In this document: in pieces, positions 45,159-53,442 of the stretch
Layout of the letters: the number at the start of each line of letters is the position of its first letter
How positions within the stretch are numbered: position 1 is the stretch's first letter
NCBI RefSeq assembly: GCF_001314325.1
Contig: NZ_CP009429.1
Span: forward strand, 2,418,501 to 2,482,500
From: Sphingopyxis macrogoltabida
Lineage (GTDB): Bacteria; Pseudomonadota; Alphaproteobacteria; Sphingomonadales; Sphingomonadaceae
DNA length: 64,000 nucleotides
Direction: 5' to 3'
Made by a program: the position numbers and the translations under genes
Notes under the pieces: generated by a model
Databases searched by the model: none
Told to the model about the DNA's origin: nothing
What the model saw: only the letters and a program-made list of their open reading frames with translations

Positions 45159-46142
45159 ATGCACGACATTGCCCTGATCGGCGCCGGCAGGATCGGCAAA
45201 ATCCACGCGGCGAACCTTGCCGCCAACCCGCGCCTGCGGCTCGCCCGCGTCGTCGACCCCTTCCCCGACGCCGCCGCGGCGGTGGCCGCCCAATATGACG
45301 CGCGCGTCTCGACGATCGAGGAAGCGCTCGCCGATCCCGCGATCGCCGGCGTGGTCGTCGCCAGCTCGACCGACACCCACCTGCCCTACAGCCTCGCCGC
45401 CGCCGAAGCGGGCAAGGCGATCTTCTGCGAAAAGCCGCTCGATCAGGACCTTGCGCGCGCCCGCGAATCGGCGGCGCGTTTCGCCGCACTGGACGCCTGC
45501 CTGTTCCTCGCCTTCAACCGCCGCTTCGACCCCAATTTCGCGGCGTTGCAGGCGCGCCTCGCCGGCGGCGCGGTCGGCAACCTCGAAACGCTGCACATCG
45601 TCAGCCACGATCCCGCGCCGCCGCCGGTCGATTACGTCAAGGTATCGGGCGGCATCTTCAAGGACATGGTGATCCACGATTTCGACATGGCGCGCTGGCT
45701 GCTCGGCGAAGAGGTGACCGAAGTCTTCGCCAGCGCCTCGGTCCTCGTCGATCCGGCGATCGGCGAAGCGGGCGATGCCGACACCGCCAAGACGATCCTG
45801 CGCACCGCGTCGGGACGCCTCTGCGTCATCTCGTCGAGCCGCCGCAGCGGCTATGGCTATGACCAGCGGATCGAGGCTTTCGGGTCGACGGGAATGATCC
45901 GCGCCCAGAACCAGCTCGAAACGACGGTTGAGACCTGGGGCGAAAACGGCGCCGCCGCCGACCGCTTCCAGAATTTCTTCCTCGACCGCTACGCCGTCGC
46001 CTATGCGCGCGAGGCCGAACATTTCGCCGACATACTGGACGGCGCCGCCCCGCTGGTGGACTTCCGCGACGGCGTCGCCGCCCTCGCCCTCGCCGAAGCC
46101 GCCGCCCAATCGGCGCAAACCGGCGAGCGCGTGCTGCTCTAA
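45159..46142 (+). CDS. iolG: Inositol 2-dehydrogenase
   Basis: A 327-residue Gfo/Idh/MocA dehydrogenase oxidising myo-inositol to 2-keto-myo-inositol. The Rossmann motif IALIGAGRIGKIHAANLA, the catalytic Lys in IFCEKPLDQDL, FNRRFDPNFAALQ and the Asp/His of GGIFKDMVIHDFDMARWLLG are the IolG pattern. GAGAGG precedes the ATG. It is divergent from rpiR and separate from the minus-strand iol operon, yet operator-like sites serve both. Confidence 0.92.
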   Translation: MHDIALIGAGRIGKIHAANLAANPRLRLARVVDPFPDAAAAVAAQYDARVSTIEEALADPAIAGVVVASSTDTHLPYSLAAAEAGKAIFCEKPLDQDLARARESAARFAALDACLFLAFNRRFDPNFAALQARLAGGAVGNLETLHIVSHDPAPPPVDYVKVSGGIFKDMVIHDFDMARWLLGEEVTEVFASASVLVDPAIGEAGDADTAKTILRTASGRLCVISSSRRSGYGYDQRIEAFGSTGMIRAQNQLETTVETWGENGAAADRFQNFFLDRYAVAYAREAEHFADILDGAAPLVDFRDGVAALALAEAAAQSAQTGERVLL

Positions 46143-46149
46143 GACGTCA

Positions 46150-46285
46150 AATCCTCCCTGTGGCGCAGCCATGGGGAGGGGACCGCCCGCAAAGCGGGTG
46201 GTGGAGGGGCCGCAACGGCGCGCTATTGCCCCTCCGTCAGCGCTCCGCGCTGCCACCTCCCCATGGCTTCGCCACAGGGAGGATT
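46150..46285. repeat. Large imperfect palindrome, family C (copy C1)
   Basis: Begins AATCCTCCCTGTGGC and ends GCCACAGGGAGGATT, with nested inverted segments such as GGTGG-AGGGGC. A second copy is at 53168-53302. Each copy is directly followed by a family A palindrome and then a TGTCTGA...GACAT segment. Confidence 0.8.
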
Positions 46286-46295
46286 TTCCTTGTTT

Positions 46296-46367
46296 GTCAC
46301 CCCGGACTTGATCCGGGGCCCACAGCTACCGACGCACTAATGGATCCCGGATCAGGTCCGGGATGAC
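46296..46367. repeat. REP-like palindrome, family A (copy A3)
   Basis: Arms match copy A1 (CGGACTTGATCCGGGG and its near complement). It is followed at 46371-46400 by TGTCTGACAATCGACAGATT and GCTGACAT, a small inverted repeat that also follows copy A4. Confidence 0.85.
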
Positions 46368-46407
46368 AAATGTCTGACAATCGACAGATTGCTGACATTG
46401 ATGTTAG

Positions 46408-46653
46408 CTACGCTTGGCGTGTGCTGGCATCATTGAGGATCAAGGTACGGAAAAATTCTCCAGCTTCATGCTCTGATGAGAACTCGCGATGCGACTTCTT
46501 CTGACCTCGCTCGCTGTAATAGACTTCCCAGCCTTTAGGGCATTCGCGCAGAACATAAGTTTCGCTGCCAAAGTCACCGCTGAAATCGTAAGCATCGCGA
46601 CGGATGCCCTGTGTAGGGAGCCATTCCAGAAGAGCCGGTCTATTCATGCGCAT
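46408..46653 (-). CDS. Small hypothetical protein
   Basis: An 81-residue protein rich in charged and aromatic residues (SETYVLRECPKGWEVYYSER). It has no signal peptide or known motif. Base composition is visibly less GC-rich than neighbouring genes, suggesting recent acquisition. The start is taken at ATG 46653; ATG 46647 is equally possible. A terminator separates it from the TonB receptor gene on the same strand, so it has its own promoter or is weakly expressed. It sits next to the composite repeat C1-A3. Confidence 0.5.
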   Translation of the reverse strand: MRMNRPALLEWLPTQGIRRDAYDFSGDFGSETYVLRECPKGWEVYYSERGQKKSHREFSSEHEAGEFFRTLILNDASTRQA

Positions 46654-46704
46654 GAAGTGACACAGCACATGTCTGCTTTCCACCCCAAAGCCCACTCTCG
46701 GCAC

Positions 46705-46736
46705 CAAAAAAGGGGCCGGGTTTCCCCGACCCCTTT
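46705..46736 (-). terminator. Rho-independent terminator of the TonB receptor gene
   Basis: Read on the minus strand: a GC-rich stem (AAGGGGTCGGG with CCCGGCCCCTT, one G-T pair), a GAAA loop and a following T6 tract. It lies 19 bases after the stop codon. Confidence 0.88.
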
Positions 46737-46754
46737 CCAGTGCCCCCCGCAAAA

Positions 46755-49283
46755 TCAGAATTTGAACTGCACCCCCGTCTTCACCGAATAGCCATAGCGC
46801 TCGACCTCGTCGATCCGCGACGGGATGCCCTGGAAGACGCGGTACGGCTCGTCGTTGAGGTTCGATCCTTCGAGGAAGATCGTGACATGCTTGACGATGT
46901 CATACCCGATCCGCGCATCCCACTGATTGAAGGCGCCGACATACAGGTCGGTGTCGCGATCCTCGCCAGGTTCGAGCAGATAGGCCGAGCGGTAGGTATA
47001 GGCGATGCGCGCCGACAGCCCGCCCTTTTCGTATGACAGGAACGCCGACGCCACCCGGTTCGACTGGCTGGCCAGCGGCAGCCGCTCGTCGCCGCGACCG
47101 GGGATGCCCTTGGCGCGCGATTTGACGAAGGTGATGCTGCCCCCGAGGCTGAACCCGTCGAGCGGCGACGGCAGGAAGCTGAGTTCAGTCTGCGCGTTGA
47201 TTTCGACGCCCTTGACGAAGGCGCTGTCGGCGTTGACCGGCATCGTCACCTGCGCATCGATCAGGTCCTGCCCGGCAAAGGTGCCGCTCTGCACCGTCGT
47301 CGCCGAATAGATCGGGTTCTCGATCGTCTTGTAGAAGCCCGCGACGCTGATGATGCCCTTGCGGCCGATATAGAATTCGCCGGCAAGGTCATAGTTGGTC
47401 GAGGTGAGCGGCCGCAGGCCCGGATTGCCCTGCTCGACCTCGTTGTCGCCGGTGTTGACGATTGTCGTCGGCGCCAGTTGCTCATAATTCGGCCGCCCGA
47501 TCGCCCGCGTCACCGCGGCGCGGAAGACCAGCGACTGCGTCGCGTCCCAGCGCAGGTTCAGCCCCGGGAACCAGTCGGTGTAGCTTTGCGACCCGAAGCT
47601 GTCGTAATCCTTGTCCAGATCGTCGACGGTCGAGGAATCGAGCACCGCCTTCGCGGCATAATTGCTCTTCGTCTTCTCCATGCGGACGCCCGGGATCGCG
47701 GTGATCTGGCCGATCTTCAGCGTCGCCATCGCATAGGCGGCAAAGATCTTCTCGCGGATCAGATAATCGCCGGCCAGGCTGTCGCCGACGGTGCCTTCCT
47801 CGTCGAGCTCGAAATCGTCGAAATTGGAATCGAAGAAATCGTCGGCGCTCGGGCGGCTGATGATCACGCCGAACGGATAGCGGCCCTTGAAGATGCTGCC
47901 GATCGACCCGCCCTCGACCTGGTCGAGCGTGAAGTCGCCGTCATAGCCGTCATAGACCGACGCCTCGATATTGTTGGTCTTGCGGCGGCTGGTATATTTG
48001 GCGCCGACCTTGATCGAACTGTCGTCGCCGATCGCGATCGGGGTGCGGAAGTCGGCGCGGAACTGGTACAGATCCTCGCGCGCCCGGCGGTTTTCATAGC
48101 TCGTCTCGTCGAATTCATAGATCGACGGGTCGAACGCGCTGGCGTCGGGGCGGAAGATCGGGATGCCGTCCGACAGGTCGTACGAACCCGACACGCCCTC
48201 GCCCTCGAACGAGATTTCGTCGCGATGCGGGTCGCGCTTGTTGGCGCGGGTATAGCTGCCCTCGATGCGCAGCCAGCTCGGGCCAAGGTCGAACTCGCCG
48301 CCCAGCGACCCGGTCAGCGTGTCCGAATCCTCCTGCCGCGAGCGCAGCGCGCGCGCGACATCGGCTTCGGCGAAATCGCCGCCGGCCGCGGTCTGGTTGG
48401 TGATCTCGTCCTCGTCGAGCTCGATCGTGAAGCCCGGCCGCGATTCCTTGTCCTTATATTTCGAATAGAGGAAGCGGGCATAGGTCTTCACCGCGTCGGT
48501 CGGCCGCCAGTCGAAATTGGCGACCGCGCCGTAACGCTGGCGCCGCGTGTGATAATCGCGGATCGTCTGTTCGAGCGGGATGAACTGACCGTTCACTTCT
48601 TCCCAGCTCCCGCCCGACTGGACGTTCTCCGCCTCGAACTCGCGGTTCGAATAATTGACCGCCAGCACGACGCCGAACTGGCGGTCGGGGCCAAAGCGTG
48701 TCCCGATCGACGCGTCGAGTTCATAGGGATGCTTGCCGTTGAGGTCGTATTTGCCATAGGCGCCGCGCAGGCTGCCGAAGGTGCCCGGACGGTCGAAGGC
48801 CGACACCGTCTCGATATTCGCGGCGCCGGCGATCGCGTTGGCATCCATGTCGGGGGTCAGCGTCTTCGACACCGTGATCGCGCCGATCAGCGCCGACGGG
48901 ATGTCGTCGAGCTTCACCTGCCGCGAGTCGGGTTCGGGCGCGGCGGCGGTCTGGCCGTTCAGCGTGACGTTGAGCAGGTCGGGCGAGACGCCGCGCACGG
49001 TCAGATAACGCCCTTCGCCCTGATCGTTGGCGACGCTGAGGCCCGGCAGGCGGCGCAGCGTTTCGGCGACATTCTGGTCGGGCAGCCGGCCGACGTCGTC
49101 GGCGCGCACTTCGTCTACCTGCGTGTCGGTGTTGCGCTTCGTCTCCAGCGCCGCGCGATCGGCGGCGCGGCGGCCGCTGACGACGATCGTATCGTCGTCG
49201 CCCGCCGTATCCTGTGCCCAGGCGCCCGCAACCGGAACCGCCAGACATGTCGTGAGCAAAAGCGCCCGTCCGAACCGTGTCAT
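46755..49283 (-). CDS. TonB-dependent outer-membrane receptor
   Basis: An 842-residue receptor: signal peptide ending VAGAWAQ, a TonB-box-like DDTIVVSGRR, a plug domain (VGRLPDQNVAETLRRLPGLS, LTVRGVSPDLLNVTLNGQ) and a 22-strand-type barrel ending in Phe (VKTGVQFKF). The plug LPDQNVAETLRRLPG belongs to the sphingomonad/Caulobacter group often used for sugars or other organic nutrients. Its promoter carries an 18-base element 16/18 identical to one before iolG, and phytase and inositol genes flank it. It probably imports phytate or a partly dephosphorylated derivative; this is inferred. The long antisense frame opposite is not a gene. Confidence 0.92.
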   Translation of the reverse strand: MTRFGRALLLTTCLAVPVAGAWAQDTAGDDDTIVVSGRRAADRAALETKRNTDTQVDEVRADDVGRLPDQNVAETLRRLPGLSVANDQGEGRYLTVRGVSPDLLNVTLNGQTAAAPEPDSRQVKLDDIPSALIGAITVSKTLTPDMDANAIAGAANIETVSAFDRPGTFGSLRGAYGKYDLNGKHPYELDASIGTRFGPDRQFGVVLAVNYSNREFEAENVQSGGSWEEVNGQFIPLEQTIRDYHTRRQRYGAVANFDWRPTDAVKTYARFLYSKYKDKESRPGFTIELDEDEITNQTAAGGDFAEADVARALRSRQEDSDTLTGSLGGEFDLGPSWLRIEGSYTRANKRDPHRDEISFEGEGVSGSYDLSDGIPIFRPDASAFDPSIYEFDETSYENRRAREDLYQFRADFRTPIAIGDDSSIKVGAKYTSRRKTNNIEASVYDGYDGDFTLDQVEGGSIGSIFKGRYPFGVIISRPSADDFFDSNFDDFELDEEGTVGDSLAGDYLIREKIFAAYAMATLKIGQITAIPGVRMEKTKSNYAAKAVLDSSTVDDLDKDYDSFGSQSYTDWFPGLNLRWDATQSLVFRAAVTRAIGRPNYEQLAPTTIVNTGDNEVEQGNPGLRPLTSTNYDLAGEFYIGRKGIISVAGFYKTIENPIYSATTVQSGTFAGQDLIDAQVTMPVNADSAFVKGVEINAQTELSFLPSPLDGFSLGGSITFVKSRAKGIPGRGDERLPLASQSNRVASAFLSYEKGGLSARIAYTYRSAYLLEPGEDRDTDLYVGAFNQWDARIGYDIVKHVTIFLEGSNLNDEPYRVFQGIPSRIDEVERYGYSVKTGVQFKF

Positions 49284-49347
49284 CTACTGCCTCTCCTCCC
49301 CGGCACGGCTCCTCTGCCGCGCTCGTTGATGACAATAATGACACAAT

Positions 49348-49388
49348 TATTCTATATTGCAAGAGAAATAGAATATATCTTGCACAAT
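49348..49388. promoter_or_regulatory. Interlocked inverted repeats upstream of the TonB receptor gene
   Basis: TATTCTAT (49348-49355) pairs with ATAGAATA (49368-49375), and TGCAAGA (49358-49364) pairs with TCTTGCA (49378-49384). The right half, ATAGAATATATCTTGCAC, matches the iolG upstream element at 16 of 18 bases. Probably an operator shared with the inositol regulon. Confidence 0.5.
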
Positions 49389-49453
49389 GGACGTTCCAAC
49401 CGCGCGGGAACGCGGCGCAAACGCACCGTCCTGACATGGCGCTGACAGGAAGT

Positions 49454-50791
49454 TCAGGCGGATAGCGCCCACGCGACGCGGACCTCGAGCCCGCCGAGCG
49501 ATGACCGGGAGAGCGTCAGTTCGCCGCGCGTCGCCTCCGCCAGTTCGCGTGCGATAGCGAGGCCGAGGCCATGCCCCTCCTCCCCCGAGTCGAGCCGCGC
49601 GCCGCGCAGGATCGCCTCGCCGCGCTGCGCGCTGTCGAGCCCCGCCCCGTCGTCGCCGACCACCAGCGCCAGCGCGCCGTCGCCGCTTTCGACCGCGACA
49701 TGGACGAGCCGGCGGGCATGGCGCGCGGCATTTTCAAGCAGCGGGCCGAGCAGTTCGGCGGCGTCGTCGCTGGCCAACGGCAGCGTCGCATCCTCGGCGC
49801 AGGCGAGCGAAAAGGCGACGCGCTCGCCCGCCTCGGTCTGTTCGATCACCGCGACGATGCGCTCGATCAGCGGCAGCGCGACAGTGCTGCGTCCTTCATG
49901 GACCAGGCTGATCCGCGTCCGCGCCAGCTCGCCGTCGATCGCGGCGCGCATCGCGGCGATCGACGAATCGAGCCCGTCGGCGATGTCTGCGGCGCCACCC
50001 TCGCGCATCCGCGCGCTCTGCGCCGCGAGTGCCGCGAGCGGCGTTTTCAGCCCGTGCGCGAGGTCGGCGGCGCGGCGGCGCGCCCGCACCAGATCGGCCT
50101 CGCGCGCATCGGCGAGCGCATCGATCGACGTGGTGAGCGGCGCGAGTTCGCGCGGATAGGCTCCGCCGAGGCGCGCCGACGCGTCGCGGCTCAGTTGCTC
50201 GATCTCCTGCCGCACCCGGCGCAGCGGCCGCAGCCCCAGCGAAACCTGCGCCCAGGCGGCGAGCGCCAGCACCGCCCACAGCAGCACCATGAACAGCGCC
50301 ATTTCGCGCCCGAACTCGCGCTGCGCGGGCGCCAGCTTGGCCAGGTCGTAACCGAGCTGAACGATCACCGGCGGTTCCTGCGGCTGCAGCCGGATCGCGC
50401 GTTCCATCAGCAACAGCCGTTGCCCGAACGGGCCGTCGGCGCGGCGCAGGCGCCACGTATCGGCGGGCGCCGTCGCGGCGCGCGGCAGGCGGCTGTCCCA
50501 CAAGGATACCGAGCGGATCGTCCCGGCGCCGGTCGACGCCTGCCAGTAGAGCCCGCCCGCGGGCACCGCGAAGCGCGGATCGGCGGGCTCCGATCCCGCG
50601 ACCGGCACCCCGCCCGACAATGTGAGGTCGGCGAGCAGCGGCCGCACCTGCACCAGCAGCTCGTCCTCGACGCGCCGCTCGACATGGCCGTTGAACAGCC
50701 ATGTCATCGCGAACCAGGCGACGACGAGCGCAACCGCGATCGCTACCCCGGCCCCCGCGATCAGCCGCAGCCGGAGCGAACCGCCGGTCAC
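49454..50791 (-). CDS. Sensor histidine kinase (PhoQ-like)
   Basis: A 445-residue membrane kinase. The first transmembrane helix is near residues 10-32 (LIAGAGVAIAVALVVAWFAM). A periplasmic sensor of about 115 residues precedes the second helix (FMVLLWAVLALAAWA). A HAMP-like linker, a HisKA H-box (DLAHGLKTPLAALA), an N-box (LLENAARHAR) and G boxes (GDDGAGLD, GHGLGLAI) follow. GTG start overlapping the response regulator stop. The pair resembles PhoP/PhoQ. The signal is unknown, but it is encoded between the receptor and the acid phosphatase. Confidence 0.88.
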   Translation of the reverse strand: MTGGSLRLRLIAGAGVAIAVALVVAWFAMTWLFNGHVERRVEDELLVQVRPLLADLTLSGGVPVAGSEPADPRFAVPAGGLYWQASTGAGTIRSVSLWDSRLPRAATAPADTWRLRRADGPFGQRLLLMERAIRLQPQEPPVIVQLGYDLAKLAPAQREFGREMALFMVLLWAVLALAAWAQVSLGLRPLRRVRQEIEQLSRDASARLGGAYPRELAPLTTSIDALADAREADLVRARRRAADLAHGLKTPLAALAAQSARMREGGAADIADGLDSSIAAMRAAIDGELARTRISLVHEGRSTVALPLIERIVAVIEQTEAGERVAFSLACAEDATLPLASDDAAELLGPLLENAARHARRLVHVAVESGDGALALVVGDDGAGLDSAQRGEAILRGARLDSGEEGHGLGLAIARELAEATRGELTLSRSSLGGLEVRVAWALSA

Positions 50792-51456
50792 GCGGCGGCG
50801 GCCGGCACCAGATAGCCGAAGCCGCGCCGGGTCTCGATCGTCCCCGCCCCCAGCTTGCGGCGCAACCGCGCAATCAGCGCCTCGATCGCATTGGTGTTTT
50901 CGGTGTCGGCGTCGCCATAAAGATGGTCGGACAATTCGGTCGCCGGCACGGCCCGCCCGGCATGATGCGCCAGATAGTCGAGCAGCCGGTATTCGAGCGG
51001 CGACAGCTTGACCAGCGCGCCGTCGAGCGTCGCGGTCATGCGGTGCGTGTCGATCCGCACCGGCCCCGCCTGCAGCATCGGGCTCGACCGCCCGGCGGCG
51101 CGGCGGATCAGCCCACGCAGCCGCGCGACCAGTTCCTCCATCGCCCACGGCTTGGCCATATAATCGTCGGCGCCGACCTCGATCCCGGCGACCTTGTCGG
51201 TCCATTCGCCGCGCGCCGACAGGATCAGGACGGGAAAGTTCCGCCCCGCGTCGCGCCAGCGCTTGATCACCGACAGACCGTCGAGCCGCGGCAGGCCAAG
51301 GTCGACGACCGCGACGTCATATTCCTCGACATCGCCGTTGAACCACGCCTGCTGTCCGTCGCCCGCCAGGTCGACGACGAAGCCGGCCGCGGTCATCCCG
51401 CGCACCAGTTCGGACGCGACCGCCGGATCGTCCTCGACCACCAATGCACGCATCAA
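50788..51456 (-). CDS. OmpR/PhoP family response regulator
   Basis: A 222-residue regulator: receiver domain with the phospho-acceptor Asp in YDVAVVDLGLPRLDG and the switch Lys in DDYMAKPWAMEELV, and a winged-helix DNA-binding domain (LSPLEYRLLDYLAHHAG, then IEALIARLRRKLGAGTIETR). It overlaps both the PepSY gene (4 bases) and the kinase gene, forming a PepSY-RR-HK operon. Confidence 0.92.
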   Translation of the reverse strand: MMRALVVEDDPAVASELVRGMTAAGFVVDLAGDGQQAWFNGDVEEYDVAVVDLGLPRLDGLSVIKRWRDAGRNFPVLILSARGEWTDKVAGIEVGADDYMAKPWAMEELVARLRGLIRRAAGRSSPMLQAGPVRIDTHRMTATLDGALVKLSPLEYRLLDYLAHHAGRAVPATELSDHLYGDADTENTNAIEALIARLRRKLGAGTIETRRGFGYLVPAAAA

Positions 51457-51773
51457 TCATCCTCGATCTTGATTACCCGGCCGGTCTTGGCGTCGATTTC
51501 GACCTCGCGCACCCTGCCGCTTCCGGTGAGGATTTTCACCTCATATTTGAAACCGAATTTTTCGCGCTCGAGCTCGACCTTCAGCACGTCGCCCGGGACG
51601 CGCCCGGTCGCGATCGCAAGGACGCGGGCGATCGGCAGGATCTCCCCACGCGCGAGTGCCGCGCTGGCGGCTTGCTGGTCGGCCCGGTCGTCCTTGTCGC
51701 CATAGGCGAACGAGGTAGAAGCGGGAATGGCGAAGGCGGCAACTGCGGCCGCGATGAGGAGGGTCTTTTTCAT
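51453..51773 (-). CDS. PepSY domain-containing exported protein
   Basis: A 106-residue protein with a cleavable signal peptide (MKKTLLIAAAVAAFAIPAST) and a PepSY domain (KVELEREKFGFKYEVKILTG, then EVEIDAKTGRVIKIEDD). PepSY modules are found in the periplasm and often beside two-component systems, where they are thought to modulate the sensor or peptidases. Translationally coupled to the response regulator. It is divergent from the acid phosphatase gene, so the system may control that gene. Confidence 0.85.
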   Translation of the reverse strand: MKKTLLIAAAVAAFAIPASTSFAYGDKDDRADQQAASAALARGEILPIARVLAIATGRVPGDVLKVELEREKFGFKYEVKILTGSGRVREVEIDAKTGRVIKIEDD

Positions 51774-51909
51774 GCTGCCCTTTTGCCACACCGGCCCTGA
51801 CATCAAGCTGACACGCGCCCTCCGGCATATTTCTTCCATCGCAAGCATTGATGAAATATATTTTCTGTTATACGGTATGTCGATATATTTATTCCAATGG
51901 GAGAGCGAA

Positions 51910-53145
51910 GTGAAGCGGATATTCCTCCTGTCGACTGCGCTGCTGGCCGCCTGCGCGGCGCCTGCCCCCGGCACCGGCGCCGCATCGCCCGCCGCCGCGC
52001 CGGGACCGCTCAAGCTCGAAAAGGTCGTGATGCTGATGCGCCACGGCATCCGCCCGCCGACCAAGGCGGCGGTCGTCCCGCCCGGCTATTCGGACGAACG
52101 CTGGCCCGACTGGCCGGTCGACTATGGCCTGCTCACCCCGCGCGGCGGCGCCGGGGCCAGACTGCTCGGCGAAAGCGACCGCTTCTGGTTCGGCGACCGC
52201 GGCCTGTTTCCGGACGGCTGCCCCGCCGCGGGGACCATCGTGCTCAAGGCGAGCTACAAGCAGCGGACGATCGACACCGCGCGCAACTGGGCCGCGGGCT
52301 TCATGCCCGGCTGCGCCGCCGATGTGGCGCACCCGGCGGGCGCCGACGACGATGCGATCTTCCACGGCCTCGACGGTGCGCCGCCGTCGTTCGACGGCAA
52401 GCGCGCCTATGACGCCTCGCTCGCCGAGGCGCCCGAGGGCGGGCTCGCCGCCGACACCGAACGCCATCGCGGCGAACTCACCCTGCTGGCAAAGGTCCTG
52501 AACTGCGCCGTCCCCGCCTGCCCGCTCGTTGCCGAGCCGAGCCGGCTGATCGCGCAGCCGCACGACCGTCCCGACCTCGAAGGGCCGCTCGACGTCGGCT
52601 CGACCGCCAGCCAGACGCTGCTCCTCGAATATCTCGAAGGCATGCCGATGGAGCAGGTCGGCTGGGGCCGCGTCAGCCGCGCCGAGATCGAACAGTTGTT
52701 GCGCTTCCATCCGCTGAAGTTCCGCTACGCCAACCGCCCCGGCTATATCGCCGCCGCCGCCGCTGCGCCCATCGTCGGCGAAATCGTCGCGGCGCTCGGC
52801 GATACCAGCCCCGCGCGGCTGACCCTGCTCGCCGGCCACGACACCAATGTCGCCGACCTCGGCGGCTTCTTCGACCTCCACTGGCAGGTGCCGAGCTATC
52901 CCGCCGACGAGGTGCCGCCGGGCAGCGCCCTCGGTTTCGAACTGGTCAGCAATGCCAAGGGCGAACGCTATGTCCGCGCCTTCTATCGCGGCCAGACGAT
53001 GGACCAGCTCCGCAATCTCGAACCGCTCGGCCGCGGCGACGCCCTCTTCCGCCGCTACCTCCCGATCCCCGGCTGCGGCAATTCGGCCGAAGCGACCGCC
53101 TGCACCTGGACCGCGTTCACCCGCCTCGCCGCACCGCGGGGATAA
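51910..53145 (+). CDS. Histidine-type acid phosphatase / phytase (AppA-like), lipoprotein
   Basis: A 411-residue histidine acid phosphatase. The signature RHGIRPPTKAA (Arg44-His45) closely resembles that of AppA-type phytases. The proton-donor motif is GHDTNVADLGG, also AppA-like (His-Asp). The N-terminus is a lipoprotein signal (LLAAC, Cys15), so the enzyme should be membrane-anchored. The GTG at 51910 with GGGAGAG upstream is preferred over longer frames. HAP phytases usually end at inositol 2-monophosphate, which would complement the beta-propeller enzyme at the other end of the locus. Confidence 0.88.
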   Translation: MKRIFLLSTALLAACAAPAPGTGAASPAAAPGPLKLEKVVMLMRHGIRPPTKAAVVPPGYSDERWPDWPVDYGLLTPRGGAGARLLGESDRFWFGDRGLFPDGCPAAGTIVLKASYKQRTIDTARNWAAGFMPGCAADVAHPAGADDDAIFHGLDGAPPSFDGKRAYDASLAEAPEGGLAADTERHRGELTLLAKVLNCAVPACPLVAEPSRLIAQPHDRPDLEGPLDVGSTASQTLLLEYLEGMPMEQVGWGRVSRAEIEQLLRFHPLKFRYANRPGYIAAAAAAPIVGEIVAALGDTSPARLTLLAGHDTNVADLGGFFDLHWQVPSYPADEVPPGSALGFELVSNAKGERYVRAFYRGQTMDQLRNLEPLGRGDALFRRYLPIPGCGNSAEATACTWTAFTRLAAPRG

Positions 53146-53167
53146 GGACAGGCGGTACTATCGCCCT

Positions 53168-53302
53168 AATCCTCCCTGCGGCGAAGCCGTGGGGAGGGGG
53201 ACCGCCGCGAAGCGGTGGTGGAGCGGCGGCAACGTCGCGCCATCAGCCCCTCCGTCAGCGCTCCGCGCTGCCACCTCCCCATCGCTACGCGACAGGGAGG
53301 AT
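53168..53302. repeat. Large imperfect palindrome, family C (copy C2)
   Basis: Second copy of the element at 46150-46285: AATCCTCCCTGCGGC at the left and GACAGGGAGGAT at the right, with TCAGCGCTCCGCGCTGCCAC inside, which is shared exactly with C1. Confidence 0.8.
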
Positions 53303-53313
53303 ATCTACTCCCT

Positions 53314-53388
53314 CGTCACCCCGGACTTGATCCGGGGTCCAGCCTCCGGCGCCGCGTGGATGGACCCCGGATCAAGTCCGGGGTGACG
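53314..53388. repeat. REP-like palindrome, family A (copy A4)
   Basis: Near-perfect arms (GTCACCCCGGACTTGATCC and complement). Followed at 53391-53418 by TGTCTGAAATCGACCGATTG and CGGACAT, the same trailing segment seen after A3. Confidence 0.88.
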
Positions 53389-53442
53389 ACTGTCTGAAAT
53401 CGACCGATTGCGGACATCAGACCCCTGAGATATGCTCATTTC

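Noticed and set aside
47478..49445. 655-codon open frame antisense to the TonB receptor gene
   Set aside because: Shadow of the receptor gene; no ribosome site, domain or sensible composition.
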